Origin: UBA11373 sp046714175
GTDB taxonomy: Bacteria; Actinomycetota; Acidimicrobiia; Spongiisociales; UBA11373
NCBI GenBank assembly: GCA_046714175.1
Contig: JBKKBI010000029.1
Span: 1-32,906, forward strand
Reading direction: 5' to 3'
DNA length: 32,906 nt
This document shows, one piece after another, positions 8,874 to 17,708 of this stretch. Positions within the stretch are counted from its first letter, which is position 1; every line of letters begins with the position of its first letter. Under the pieces are notes generated by a model. It was not told the origin of the DNA. It was given only the letters and a program-made list of their open reading frames with translations, and did no database searches. Made by a program: the position numbers and the translations under genes.

Positions 8874-8924
8874 CAAGCACCGGTCGACAGGCGTACACCT
8901 AGTAGGCCGCCGGTTTCGTCCGGC
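8870..8924 (+). promoter_or_regulatory. topA promoter and leader hairpin
   Basis: A perfect TTGACA at 8870-8875 overlaps the stop of the preceding gene. TACACC at 8894-8899 follows with an 18-base spacer. The leader to the ATG at 8948 includes a perfect 5-bp hairpin (GCCGG, loop TTTCGT, CCGGC) at 8909-8924. The best housekeeping-type promoter in the window. Confidence 0.55.
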
Positions 8925-8947
8925 TGATCCCTATCCCAACAAGGTCG

Positions 8948-11518
8948 ATGAAACTCGTCATCGTCGAATCACCAGCCAAGGCTCGCACCATCTCCGGGTT
9001 CCTCGGTGATGGTTACGTCGTCGAGTCTTCGATCGGCCACGTCCGCGACCTGCCGCGCAACGCCGCCGACGTTCCAGCCAGCCACAAGAAGGAAAAGTGG
9101 TCCCGTCTTGGAGTAGATACGGCCAATGGGTTCAAGCCCCTCTATGTCGTGCCCGCAGACAAGAAGAAACAGATCGATCACCTCAAGAAGCTCATGAAGG
9201 GCGCAGACGAATTGTTCCTCGCCACCGACGAAGACCGCGAGGGAGAGTCGATTGCCTGGCATCTGACGGAGGTGCTCAAACCCAAGGTGCCGGTGAAGCG
9301 GATGGTGTTCCATGAGATCACCCGTGATGCGATCCACCATGCCGTTGCCTCGCCTCGGGAGCTGGATCGGCGCCTGGTCGATGCTCAGGAGACGCGGCGC
9401 ATTCTCGACCGGTTGTTCGGATACGAAGTGTCCCCGGTCCTGTGGCGCCTGGTCCGGCCCAAACTGTCCGCGGGTCGAGTGCAGAGTCCGGCGATTCGGA
9501 TCGTGGTCGATCGGGAGCGGGAGCGCATGAAGTTCCGGGCGGCGCAGTACTGGGATGTCGCAGGCCAGTTCTCCGTCACCGCGGGCGACTTCACCGCCAT
9601 CCTGAGCAGTCTCGGCGGAGTCCGGGTCGCCTCGGGGAAGGACTTCGACCGTGAAGGTGGGATTTCCCGAGACGACGTGGTGCTGCTCGACAGGGCGGGA
9701 GCCGAAGCCGTGGTTGCAGATCTCTCCGGCGCGGAATTCGGCATTCGGTCCGTCGAGCGCAAGCCGTTCCGGCGCTCGCCGTATCCGCCGTTCCGGACTT
9801 CCACACTGCAGCAGGAGGCAGGACGGAAGCTGCGGTTCTCGTCGCAGCACACGATGCGCCTCGCCCAGCGCCTCTACGAGAACGGCTTCATCACCTATAT
9901 GCGCACCGACAGCGTTTCGCTCTCGGAGAATGCCATCGCCGCGGCGCGCTCCCAGGTGATCGAGTTGTACGGCAAAGAGTATGTGCCCGATTCACCGCGG
10001 GTATACGTGTCCAAAGTGAAGAATGCCCAGGAGGCACACGAGGCGATCCGCCCTGCTGGCGACGTGTTTCGCACCCCCGAACAGATACGCGGCCAGTTGA
10101 ACAAGGACGAGTTGTCCCTCTACGAACTGGTGTGGAAGCGAACCGTCGCCTCGCAGATGTCCGATGCCACCGGAGAGTCGGTGCAGGTCCGCCTCGCCGC
10201 CTCCGGCGCCTCGGGCCGCGAGGCCGAGTTCGCGACATCGGGCAAAGTCATTGCCTTTCCCGGTTTTCTGCGCGCCTATGTAGAGGGTTCCGATGATCCC
10301 GACGCCGAACTCGAGGATCAAGAGCGGCGTCTACCCGCGATGACGGAGGGGGAGCCGGCCCGAGCCAAGAGTCTGGAAGTGGCGGGGCACGAGACGAAAC
10401 CCCCGGCGCGATACACCGAAGCCTCGCTAGTGAAGCGGCTCGAAGACCTCGGCATCGGACGACCCTCGACATACGCGTCGATCATTCAGACGATCCAGGA
10501 TCGCGGCTACGTGTGGAAGAAGGGCACCGCCCTGATCCCCACCTTCACCGCCTTTTCCGCGGTACGGCTGCTCGAGGAGCACTTCACCGAGCTGGTCGAC
10601 TACGGGTTCACCGCGCGCATGGAGGAGGATCTCGACGAGATCGCCGCCGGGGACCGCGAGATGGTGCCTTATCTGCAGGCGTTCTACTTCGGCAACGGTC
10701 ATCCCGGGCTGGTCGATGTGGTCAAGGGCGCGTTCGAGAATGCCGACGCCCGCGAGATCAACACGCTCCCGTTCGAAGGCCTCGAAGGGGTGCTGCTGCG
10801 CAGCGGGCGCTTCGGGCCCTATCTCGAGAAAGGGGAGCAGCGGGTCAGTGTTCCCGAAGACATCCCCCCTGACGAGTTGACTCCGGAGCGAGCCACCGAG
10901 TTGCTGGAGGCGCCTTCGGGTGATCGCGTCCTTGGAGTCGACCCCGGGTCCGGAGTCGAGGTGTTGGTCCGCAACGGCCGGTTCGGACCCTACGTCCAAC
11001 TAGGGGAGAACGATGAAGGCGAGAAGCGGCCAACGGCTTCACTCTTCAAGTCGATGCATCCGGACACCGTCACCCTGGATCAGGCTCTGCAGCTGCTGAC
11101 CCTGCCGCGTGTCGTCGGGCTGGACCCGGAGACCGAGGAGGAAATAGTGGTCGCCAATGGACGCTACGGGCCGTATGTGAAGCGCGGAGCCGACACCCGC
11201 AGTCTGGAGAGCGAGGAGGATCTGTTTGCCCTCGATGTCCCTGGCGCCGTGGCGGTCCTCGCCCAGCCCAAGCGCCGGCGCGGCCAGGAGATCCGCGGCC
11301 CGCTGCGTGATCTCGGGAACGACCCTGCCACTGGCTGGCACGTGGTGGTTCGCGACGGGCGCTTCGGGCCCTACGTGACAGACGGCGGGGTCAACGCCTC
11401 GTTACGCCGCGAAGACTCGGTGGAGCGCATCACTGTGGACCGCGCCTCGACCCTCCTCGCCGAGCGGCGCGAGAAACTCACCGCGGAAGGCAAGGACGTG
11501 AAACCGGGGAAGAAGTAA
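8948..11518 (+). CDS. topA: DNA topoisomerase I
   Basis: An 856-residue type IA topoisomerase that relaxes negative supercoils. The N-terminal Toprim domain starts with VIVESPAKA and has the metal motif TDEDREGE (D94, D96, E98). The nucleophilic tyrosine is Y317 in GFITYMRTDS, equivalent to E. coli Y319. The C-terminal part has four repeats of the form NGRFGPYVxxGE (around residues 618, 676, 735 and 802), the actinobacterial repeat type that replaces the zinc fingers of E. coli TopA. It ends with a lysine-rich tail. ATG at 8948 starts directly at the conserved N-terminus. Transcribed alone from its own promoter. Confidence 0.98.
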   Translation: MKLVIVESPAKARTISGFLGDGYVVESSIGHVRDLPRNAADVPASHKKEKWSRLGVDTANGFKPLYVVPADKKKQIDHLKKLMKGADELFLATDEDREGESIAWHLTEVLKPKVPVKRMVFHEITRDAIHHAVASPRELDRRLVDAQETRRILDRLFGYEVSPVLWRLVRPKLSAGRVQSPAIRIVVDRERERMKFRAAQYWDVAGQFSVTAGDFTAILSSLGGVRVASGKDFDREGGISRDDVVLLDRAGAEAVVADLSGAEFGIRSVERKPFRRSPYPPFRTSTLQQEAGRKLRFSSQHTMRLAQRLYENGFITYMRTDSVSLSENAIAAARSQVIELYGKEYVPDSPRVYVSKVKNAQEAHEAIRPAGDVFRTPEQIRGQLNKDELSLYELVWKRTVASQMSDATGESVQVRLAASGASGREAEFATSGKVIAFPGFLRAYVEGSDDPDAELEDQERRLPAMTEGEPARAKSLEVAGHETKPPARYTEASLVKRLEDLGIGRPSTYASIIQTIQDRGYVWKKGTALIPTFTAFSAVRLLEEHFTELVDYGFTARMEEDLDEIAAGDREMVPYLQAFYFGNGHPGLVDVVKGAFENADAREINTLPFEGLEGVLLRSGRFGPYLEKGEQRVSVPEDIPPDELTPERATELLEAPSGDRVLGVDPGSGVEVLVRNGRFGPYVQLGENDEGEKRPTASLFKSMHPDTVTLDQALQLLTLPRVVGLDPETEEEIVVANGRYGPYVKRGADTRSLESEEDLFALDVPGAVAVLAQPKRRRGQEIRGPLRDLGNDPATGWHVVVRDGRFGPYVTDGGVNASLRREDSVERITVDRASTLLAERREKLTAEGKDVKPGKK

Positions 11519-11542
11519 CCGCTACCCGCTGCCCGCTACCGG
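11519..11542. repeat. Heptamer repeat locus 2
   Basis: Directly after the topA stop codon the sequence alternates GCTACCC and GCTGCCC at 7-base period (GGGTAGC and GGGCAGC on the minus strand), about three units before decaying. The same units recur at 22261-22309. Confidence 0.65.
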
Positions 11543-11557
11543 CCGGCGACCTCGTCG

Positions 11558-11653
11558 CTGCGATCTGGCGAAATGGAGCCCTGCGCTCAGCGCTCATCGC
11601 ACATCGCGTCCTGCCCATCGCTCTCACACGCTCTGGCAAATCGCCGATCGCAG
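11558..11653. repeat. Imperfect inverted repeat between topA and the MFS gene
   Basis: CTGCGATCTGGCGA at 11558-11571 is matched by the reverse complement of 11641-11653, with one bulged T (13 of 14 positions) and a 69-base spacer. The rest of the 175-base gap holds no gene I can support. Might be a transcript-end structure, a leader structure or a small repeat element. Confidence 0.5.
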
Positions 11654-11681
11654 AGGCCGCCGCCAGACGGCCGACCCCTGA

Positions 11682-11687
11682 TAGCCT
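11682..11687 (+). promoter_or_regulatory. Candidate -10 element (TAGCCT) for the MFS-tmk-holB operon
   Basis: TAGCCT ends 6 bases before the GTG at 11694, which lacks any Shine-Dalgarno sequence. This spacing suggests a leaderless transcript. Confidence 0.4.
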
Positions 11688-11693
11688 CAGCCG

Positions 11694-13103
11694 GTGACGG
11701 AAGCGCGTCGTTCTGCTTGGGCTCTGATGCGAAAAGGGCCCTTCTCCCGCCTATGGAAGGCCGGCTTCATCAGCAGTACCGGTGACTGGGTGGCGATGCT
11801 GGCGACGCTGTCTCTCGCCGACTCACTCGCCGGTGGCGGTGGCATGGTGCTGGCGCTCACCTCTCGCATCGTGCCCGGCCTGTTCTTCGCCGCCATCGGC
11901 GGGATCATCGCCGACCGGTTGAATCGCAAGTACGTGATGGTGGTGGCCGAACTGGGGCGGGCGGCGCTGGTGTTTTCGCTCGCCTTCGCCGAATCGATCC
12001 AGTACCTGGTTCTGGTCAACCTGGCGCTAGAGGCGTTGACGCTCGTCTTCCAGCCTGCCAAGGAGGCGACAGTGCCATCGCTGGTGTCGCGGGCGGAGTT
12101 GGTGCAGGCGAACAGCCTCTCACTCAGCGCCGCCTACGGCACTTTCCCGCTGGGGGCGGCGATCTTTACCGGCTTGGCCTCCATCGGAGACGACATCACT
12201 CTGGGCGGGCTTCTTCCCGGCACCCAGGAGGGTCTGGCGTTCCTGGTCGACGCCGCCTCGTATCTCATATCGGCAACTCTGATCCTGACCCTCCCCGCGG
12301 CAGCGCGGCGCGTCCGCCAACCCGGGGAGCGTCGTTGGAATCCGATGGCGGTGTTGCGCGACCTCAAAGAGGGGATCGTGTTCGTGGCCTCGCACCGCCG
12401 GGTGCGTCCCGTGGTGTTGGCGATGACGTCTGCCCTGGCTGGCGGCGGAATCATCGTCGTGTTGGGCAAGCCTTTCGCCACGCTCCTCGAGTCCGGCCCC
12501 GCCGGGTTTCCCGCCTTGCTCACCGCGTTCGGACTCGGCGCGGGCACCGGCATCGTGCTGGTGACGATCTTCGGACCGCGCTTTCGGTATAAGGATGTGG
12601 TCTTCGGTATCGCACTTTTGCTGACCGGGGTTGCGCTGGCTGCCGCTGCTTTCGTCAAGACACTCATCGGCGGTCTCGGCTGGATCGGCTTGATGGGGGT
12701 GGGTGCCGGTGCCGCGTACGTCCTCGGCTTTGCCCATCTCCATGAACAAGCGGACGACGCCGTGCGGGGACGCACCTTTGCGGCACTGTTCTCGCTGCTG
12801 CGTATCGGTCTGCTCACCTCGATGATGCTGGCGCTCCCGCTCGCCGGGTTCTTCGACGGCCGCCTGCCCGGACTGCTGAGCAACGGCACCCGCGACGTGT
12901 TGCTTGTGGGTGGCATCACGATGCTGATCAGCGGGTCGCTGACGCTGTGGAGCGTGCGGCGCAACCTCATCGCCCTCAGCCATGCTCCGCGGCCCGAGGT
13001 GGATGCCGCCACCGAAGCGTTCCGTCGCTACCGCAAGACGGTGACTGGACTCGAAGAGACGGCCGAGATCGATCGCGTCGAGAGCGGCGGCCCGGAGAAG
13101 TGA
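11694..13103 (+). CDS. MFS transporter (MFS_3/EntS-like)
   Basis: A 469-residue membrane protein with about 10-12 hydrophobic segments and the loop 2-3 signature ADRLNRK (variant of DRxxRR). The N-terminal LWKAGFISSTGDWVAMLA segment is typical of the MFS_3 group of exporters; substrate unknown. The stop overlaps the tmk start (GTGA). In many actinobacteria annotated bifunctional proteins carry an MFS-like part fused to thymidylate kinase, so this pair looks like the unfused version. Start is GTG at 11694 (no ribosome binding site, probably leaderless); ATG at 11727 is the alternative. Confidence 0.85.
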   Translation: MTEARRSAWALMRKGPFSRLWKAGFISSTGDWVAMLATLSLADSLAGGGGMVLALTSRIVPGLFFAAIGGIIADRLNRKYVMVVAELGRAALVFSLAFAESIQYLVLVNLALEALTLVFQPAKEATVPSLVSRAELVQANSLSLSAAYGTFPLGAAIFTGLASIGDDITLGGLLPGTQEGLAFLVDAASYLISATLILTLPAAARRVRQPGERRWNPMAVLRDLKEGIVFVASHRRVRPVVLAMTSALAGGGIIVVLGKPFATLLESGPAGFPALLTAFGLGAGTGIVLVTIFGPRFRYKDVVFGIALLLTGVALAAAAFVKTLIGGLGWIGLMGVGAGAAYVLGFAHLHEQADDAVRGRTFAALFSLLRIGLLTSMMLALPLAGFFDGRLPGLLSNGTRDVLLVGGITMLISGSLTLWSVRRNLIALSHAPRPEVDAATEAFRRYRKTVTGLEETAEIDRVESGGPEK

Positions 13104-13702
13104 TCCGCTATCTCGCCGTCGAGGGCATCGATGGGGCGGGTAAGTCGACGGTGGCCCGGGAGCTCACCGGGGCGCTCGTCGGTGCCGGCCATTCCGTCGT
13201 ATCCGTGCGGGAGCCCGGGGGTACCGAGGTCGGCGAATCGATTCGCCAGATCCTGCTCGGGCTGGGTAACGATCTGGACCACTGGACCGAGGCGATGCTC
13301 TTCGCAGCCGCCCGCGCCCAGCTCGCGGCGACGGTCATCGCGCCCGCCCTGGAGCGGGGCGATCTCGTGGTGAGCGACCGCTCCTACTACTCATCCCTCG
13401 CGTACCAGGGTGGGGGGCGCGGCCTCGGCGTCGCGGTGGTGCGGACGGTCAATGAGATCGGCTTGCGCGGAGTGGTGCCCGACCTGGTTGTGCTGCTGCG
13501 TCTCGACGCCGCCCGTGGATGGGAGCGTGAGGACGAGCGCGATCGGATCTCGGTGGCGGGCATCGAGTTGCAACATGTGGTTGCTTTGGCGTACGACGCC
13601 CTCGCTGCCGCCGAGCCCGAGCGATTCATGATGATCGACGCCACGCTCCCGGTGAGCGAGATCGTTGCCGCGGTGGTCGCTGCAGTGGAGCGGGCGCGAT
13701 GA
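13100..13702 (+). CDS. tmk: Thymidylate kinase
   Basis: A 200-residue dTMP kinase that makes dTDP for DNA synthesis. P-loop GIDGAGKST spans residues 9-17. The DR(S/Y) motif is in VVSDRSYYSSLAYQG, and the LID region contains REDERDR. The length is normal. GTG at 13100 overlaps the MFS stop and has a GGAG site (13093-13096) 3-4 bases upstream. Its own stop overlaps the holB start (ATGA). The tmk-holB pair is a common bacterial arrangement linking precursor supply to replication. Confidence 0.95.
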   Translation: MIRYLAVEGIDGAGKSTVARELTGALVGAGHSVVSVREPGGTEVGESIRQILLGLGNDLDHWTEAMLFAAARAQLAATVIAPALERGDLVVSDRSYYSSLAYQGGGRGLGVAVVRTVNEIGLRGVVPDLVVLLRLDAARGWEREDERDRISVAGIELQHVVALAYDALAAAEPERFMMIDATLPVSEIVAAVVAAVERAR

Positions 13703-14760
13703 CTGGCTTCGAAGGCGTCGTCGGCCACGAGGCGGTCATCGAGCTGCTCACCGCCGAGGCGGCGCGGCCAGCGCACGCCTACCTGTTCGTGGGTCCGGGG
13801 AGCGTCGGCAAAGCAGCGGTGGCGCGCCGCTTTGCGGCTCGGCTTCTCTGCGGGGACGACGAGTCCTGTCGCCGTCGCGTTCTCGCAGAACTGCATCCCG
13901 ACCTGATCATGGTCGAGCCGGACGGGCGCACTGGGATGGGCGTCGATCGGGCTCGGGAAACCGTCGCTCGGGCGGTGTTGACCCCGGTGGAGGCCGATCA
14001 CAAGGTGTTTTTGTTCGAGGATGCCGGAGCGATGAATGACGAGGCCGCCAATGCGCTCCTCAAGACGCTGGAGGAGCCGACCGCGTCGACGATCTTCATC
14101 TTGATCGCGGAGTCCGAAGACGATCTCCCGGCCACAGTGGCGAGCCGCTCGCGTACCATCCTCTTCGGACGAGTGGCGGAGGACGAGATCGTCGCCGCGC
14201 TCGTCGCCCAGGGGGTCGACGAGGATCAATCGCGCCGCGTGGCTGTCGCCGCCGGTGGCCGTCCTGGGCTGGCATTGATGCTTGCCACCAGTCCCGCGGT
14301 TGCGGCTTTTCGTACCGCGTGGCTCTCTGTGCCGTCGCGGCTGACCGCGCAACCCGGTGATGCGATCCGCCTCGCCGAGGCGATGGTCGATGCCGCCGAT
14401 CCACTGCTGCAAGGCCTGGCCGAGCGCCAGGAGCGCGACCTGGCGGCGGCGGAAGCCGAAGGCCGGGATCCGCGACTCATCAAGGAGCGCCACGAACGGG
14501 AGCGGAAGCGGGCGGCGGCCGCGCTCCACCTCTCGGGCCTGGAGATTCTCGCCTCGTGGTATCGCGACGCCGCCGTTGCCTCCTTCGGCGGCCCGGTGCG
14601 CAACCGCGATGTCCCCGGCGTCGAATTGGCCGGTGTCGGCGCGCGCCAGGCGGTGGGGCATGCTCGGCGGGTGCTGATCACTGCGGATTCCCTCGAGGTC
14701 AATCAGCGCCCCGAGCTGGCGTTCAGCGCGCTGTTTGCCGAACTTGGCGCATCGGGCTGA
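13699..14760 (+). CDS. holB: DNA polymerase III delta' subunit
   Basis: A 353-residue AAA+ clamp-loader subunit. It has a P-loop-like VGPGSVGKAAVA (31-42) with alanine in place of the usual Ser/Thr, the delta'-typical NALLKTLEEP block, and SRSRTIL in place of the SRC motif. The zinc module is reduced: only C51 and C57 remain before HPD (66-68), where family members with a full module have four cysteines. A charged helical insert (ERQERDLAAAEAEG and following, ~residues 238-270) precedes the C-terminal collar region, as is usual in actinobacterial delta'. ATG at 13699 overlaps tmk. Corresponds to mycobacterial Rv3644c, also near topA. Confidence 0.9.
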   Translation: MTGFEGVVGHEAVIELLTAEAARPAHAYLFVGPGSVGKAAVARRFAARLLCGDDESCRRRVLAELHPDLIMVEPDGRTGMGVDRARETVARAVLTPVEADHKVFLFEDAGAMNDEAANALLKTLEEPTASTIFILIAESEDDLPATVASRSRTILFGRVAEDEIVAALVAQGVDEDQSRRVAVAAGGRPGLALMLATSPAVAAFRTAWLSVPSRLTAQPGDAIRLAEAMVDAADPLLQGLAERQERDLAAAEAEGRDPRLIKERHERERKRAAAALHLSGLEILASWYRDAAVASFGGPVRNRDVPGVELAGVGARQAVGHARRVLITADSLEVNQRPELAFSALFAELGASG

Positions 14761-14803
14761 TCCCGGCCTGCCCCGCGGCGCCCGCACCGCATGGCGGGTG
14801 GCG

Positions 14804-15388
14804 ATGCCATTGGCGCGGAACTTGGGGCGGTGGTGGGTGGACTTCGAACGGTTCGGGCTGGCACTGCCGGCGGGACCGGTGGTGATCGCCGCCAACCACT
14901 TCTCCCACGTCGATCCCGTGGCGGTGGGCATGGTCGCGGACCGCCCCGTGCGCTTCCTGGCCGTCGACGAGTTGTTTGGACGCTCGCGGTTCTTCGATGG
15001 ACTCACTCATTGGCTTGGGGCGATTCCCATGTCGCGCACCCGCGCTCCTCTCGGCGCGCTACGCACCGCGCTCACCGAGTTGGCCGCCGGAGGCACCATT
15101 GGTGTCTTCCCCGAGGGAGCGCGGGTAGGAGCTTGGGGAGAAGCCGTGCCCAAGCGGGGCGCAGCGTGGCTGGCACGGCGCGCCCGCGTCCCCTTGATCC
15201 CGATCGCCATCACCGGAACCGATCAGGTCATGGGTCGGGGTGGGCGCGGGATCAAGCGCTCCCCGGTTCGGGTCATGGTGTGCGACCCGATTCATCCCGC
15301 CGACTACGCCGCCGCAGCCGCCCCGCTGGCAGCGATGACGGAGGAGTGGCGGAGGCGGGTGGACCTGGGGTTGCGGGGGATGGGATAG
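14804..15388 (+). CDS. 1-acyl-glycerol-3-phosphate acyltransferase family protein (PlsC-like)
   Basis: A 194-residue acyltransferase with the catalytic NHFSHVD (31-37, NHx4D) and the acceptor motif FPEGAR (101-106). Such enzymes transfer acyl groups to lysophosphatidic acid or related acceptors at the membrane; the acceptor is not determinable here. The frame is open upstream with a TTG at 14735 that overlaps holB and a GTG at 14798. I prefer ATG 14804 because it gives the normal distance to NHx4D, but the start is uncertain. Likely cotranscribed with holB. Confidence 0.85.
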   Translation: MPLARNLGRWWVDFERFGLALPAGPVVIAANHFSHVDPVAVGMVADRPVRFLAVDELFGRSRFFDGLTHWLGAIPMSRTRAPLGALRTALTELAAGGTIGVFPEGARVGAWGEAVPKRGAAWLARRARVPLIPIAITGTDQVMGRGGRGIKRSPVRVMVCDPIHPADYAAAAAPLAAMTEEWRRRVDLGLRGMG

Positions 15389-15430
15389 GGGCGAGGGGCC
15401 GAGGGGCGAGGGGCGAGGGGCCTGGCAGAT
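15388..15430. repeat. Heptamer repeat locus 3
   Basis: Beginning on the last base of the acyltransferase stop codon: GGGGCGA, one 8-base GGGGCCGA, GGGGCGA twice, GGGGCCT and GGCAGAT. The GGCAGAT unit echoes locus 1, and GGGGCGA occurs in locus 6 on the other strand. Confidence 0.75.
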
Positions 15431-15450
15431 GTCAACTCCGGACGCGTTCC

Positions 15451-15456
15451 TAGGCT
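15451..15456 (+). promoter_or_regulatory. Candidate -10 element (TAGGCT) for the TIGR01777 epimerase
   Basis: TAGGCT ends 6 bases before the ATG at 15463, and there is no ribosome binding site between them. Fits a leaderless start. Confidence 0.45.
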
Positions 15457-15462
15457 TTCGTC

Positions 15463-16377
15463 ATGGCTGTTCTCATTGCCGGATCGTCGGGGTTGATCGG
15501 CCGGGCGCTTACCGACTCCTTGCGCGCCGATGGGATCGTGGTGCGCAGACTGTTGCGATCGGAGAGTTCCGGCGATGGCATCCGCTGGGATCCTGCTGCG
15601 GAGTCATTGCCTCCGGGTGCGCTCGACGGGATCGATGTCGTGGTCAACCTCGCCGGACGCAGCATCGGCGAGAAGCGCTGGTCGCAGCGGGAGAAGCAGG
15701 CGCTGTGGGACAGCCGGGTTGTCAGCACCAGAGTGCTGGCGGAGGCCATCGCCCGTCGCCCCGAGCCCCCGGCTCTGATCAACGCTTCGGCGGTGGGTTA
15801 CTACGGCGATGGAGGGGATCGCGAACTCGACGAGGCGGCGCCGGCCGGTGCGGAGTATCTGGCACGGCTCTGCGTCGCCTGGGAGGCTGCGACTCACCCG
15901 GCGACGGCGGCGGGGGCCCGTGTCGTGGTGCTGCGCAGCGGCATCGTGCTCAGCGCGCACGGCGGGGCGGTGGGGCGGCTACTGGCCCCGTTGGGGCCGC
16001 GCTGGTTCAGTCCCTATCGGTGGGGTCTCGGTGGGGTGGTGGGGAGCGGTGAACAGTTCTGGTCCTGGATCTCGTTGCGCGATCAGGTGCGGGCGATTCG
16101 GCACCTGCTGTCGTCTTCTCTGTCGGGTCCGGTCAATCTCGTCGCTCCCGAGGCGGTCACCCATCGCGAGTTCATCAAGGCGCTGGGCCGGGCTTTGCAT
16201 CGACCCACGGTGATCCCGATACCCCGGTTCATCCTCAAGGCCATCCTGGGAACCGAGCTGGCCGAAGCGTTGGTGCTCGACGGACAACGCGCCGTTCCCG
16301 CTCGCCTGCAGGCAGACGGCTTCCGATGGGAGGACACGAACCTGGTGCAGTCGCTGGCGGCCGCCCTGGCGGCGTGA
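15463..16377 (+). CDS. TIGR01777 family NAD(P)-dependent epimerase
   Basis: A 304-residue extended short-chain dehydrogenase of the SDR39U1/YfcH group. The Rossmann loop is GSSGLIG (7-13). Family-typical blocks are DVVVNLAGRSIGEKRWS, INASAVGYYGD, and FSWI/FWSWISLRDQVRAI. The C-terminal DUF1731-like tail ends with GFRWEDTNLVQSLAAAL (normally a short hydrophobic F..L/F.W.d...aL pattern). The natural substrate of this family is not established. Upstream heptamer repeats and a candidate leaderless promoter mark it as a separate transcript. Confidence 0.9.
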   Translation: MAVLIAGSSGLIGRALTDSLRADGIVVRRLLRSESSGDGIRWDPAAESLPPGALDGIDVVVNLAGRSIGEKRWSQREKQALWDSRVVSTRVLAEAIARRPEPPALINASAVGYYGDGGDRELDEAAPAGAEYLARLCVAWEAATHPATAAGARVVVLRSGIVLSAHGGAVGRLLAPLGPRWFSPYRWGLGGVVGSGEQFWSWISLRDQVRAIRHLLSSSLSGPVNLVAPEAVTHREFIKALGRALHRPTVIPIPRFILKAILGTELAEALVLDGQRAVPARLQADGFRWEDTNLVQSLAAALAA

Positions 16378-16429
16378 CTCCGGTGGCGATGTCGTGTGGC
16401 AACATTGCGCTCTCGATGGAGAGGCGCTG

Positions 16430-17599
16430 ATGAGCGAAGACCGGGTCCGGGTGGATGGGCTGCTGACGCGCCTGCTCACTGAGCACGATCCCCACGGCGA
16501 TCCGCAGGAGTTCCTTGCGGCCCGGTTCGACCTCGGTCTCGCATGGGTCTGGTACCCGGAGGGCCGCGGGGGCATTGGGGTGGACCGGGGACTGCAGACC
16601 GTGGTGGAGGAGCGCCTCGGCGCCGTCGATGCTCCGAACCCGGCCCGCTTCAACCCGCTCGGAGTGGGGATGGGAGCCCACGTACTCATGGCTCATGCCA
16701 CCCCGGGGCAGCAGGAACAGTGGTTGCGGCCGCTGTTCACCGGTGCGGAGGTCTGGTGCCAGATGTTTTCCGAGCCGGGGGCGGGATCGGATGTGGCGGC
16801 ACTCGCCGCCCGCGCCATTCGCGACGGAGACGAGTGGGTGGTGAACGGACAAAAGGTGTGGACCACTCTCGCCCATGTCGCCAAGTGGGGGATGCTGGTC
16901 TGCCGCACCGACCCCGATGTCCCCAAGCACCAGGGCATGACCTACTTCATCGTCGACATGAAGGCCCCGGGGGTCGAGGTGCGCCCGCTGCGCCAGATCA
17001 CCGGCGAGGCGGAGTTCAACGAGGTCTACTTCACCGACGCTCGGATCTCGGACTCCGCAAGGATCGGCGACGTCGGCGACGGGTGGCGGGTAGCGCTGAC
17101 GACGCTGATGAACGAGCGGGTCGCCATTGGCGGCGGCATCGCCCCCCGCGGCTCTGGGCCGATCGGTGAGGCGATGCGGACCTGGAAGGAATACGGGCAC
17201 AACGATCCCGCGGCCCGCGACCGGCTGATGAGCCTGTGGGTGGAAGCGGAGGCGGCCCGGCTCACCAATCTGCGTGCTGCCCAGATGCGGACCCGGGGCA
17301 CCCCGGGACCGGAGGGTTCCACCGCAAAACTCGTCTATGCAGACCTGAACAAGAGGATCTACGAGTTCGTGGTCGAGTTGATGGGACCCGACGGGATGCT
17401 CTACGACACCTATGAGCCGGTGCGCCCCGACGAGTTCACCGTTCACCCGCGCACCAAGGCCTTTCTTCGGGCCCGGGCCAATTCGATCGAAGGCGGCACC
17501 TCCGAGATCATGAAGAACATTCTCGGCGAACGCGTCCTCGGCCTCCCCGGCGAGCCCCGAGTGGACAAGGACCTGCCGTGGAGCAAGGTACCGAAGTAG
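16430..17599 (+). CDS. Acyl-CoA dehydrogenase family protein
   Basis: A 389-residue FAD enzyme that introduces a double bond into acyl-CoA thioesters. The FAD/substrate signature MFSEPGAGSDVA begins near residue 112, followed by VVNGQKVWTT. The C-terminal SIEGGTSEIMKNILGERVLG is the flavin-contact and tetramer motif. The tail GEPRVDKDLPW is typical of the subgroup that includes many actinobacterial FadE enzymes. I could not assign the catalytic glutamate by eye. ATG at 16430 is chosen for the GGAGAGG site at 16418-16424; an in-frame ATG-like start at 16394 would add 12 residues. Confidence 0.9.
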   Translation: MSEDRVRVDGLLTRLLTEHDPHGDPQEFLAARFDLGLAWVWYPEGRGGIGVDRGLQTVVEERLGAVDAPNPARFNPLGVGMGAHVLMAHATPGQQEQWLRPLFTGAEVWCQMFSEPGAGSDVAALAARAIRDGDEWVVNGQKVWTTLAHVAKWGMLVCRTDPDVPKHQGMTYFIVDMKAPGVEVRPLRQITGEAEFNEVYFTDARISDSARIGDVGDGWRVALTTLMNERVAIGGGIAPRGSGPIGEAMRTWKEYGHNDPAARDRLMSLWVEAEAARLTNLRAAQMRTRGTPGPEGSTAKLVYADLNKRIYEFVVELMGPDGMLYDTYEPVRPDEFTVHPRTKAFLRARANSIEGGTSEIMKNILGERVLGLPGEPRVDKDLPWSKVPK

Positions 17600-17708
17600 T
17601 CAAGAGCCGGCTGCCAGCGAGAACGATCCGGTGTGACTCAAGACTCTTGTGACCCGAGACTTCCGACAAATCCCCCGAATGTGATGTGTGATCGCGCACA
17701 ATGCCGCC

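Noticed and set aside
11573..11785. 70-codon plus-strand frame between topA and the MFS gene
   Set aside because: Overlaps the MFS start, has no ribosome binding site and reads as low-complexity sequence.
13387..15006. 539-codon minus-strand frame opposite tmk, holB and the acyltransferase
   Set aside because: Shadow of three confident plus-strand genes; its translation is arginine-rich and without motifs.
16235..17446. 403-codon minus-strand frame opposite the acyl-CoA dehydrogenase
   Set aside because: Antisense of a clear FAD enzyme; no recognisable domain.
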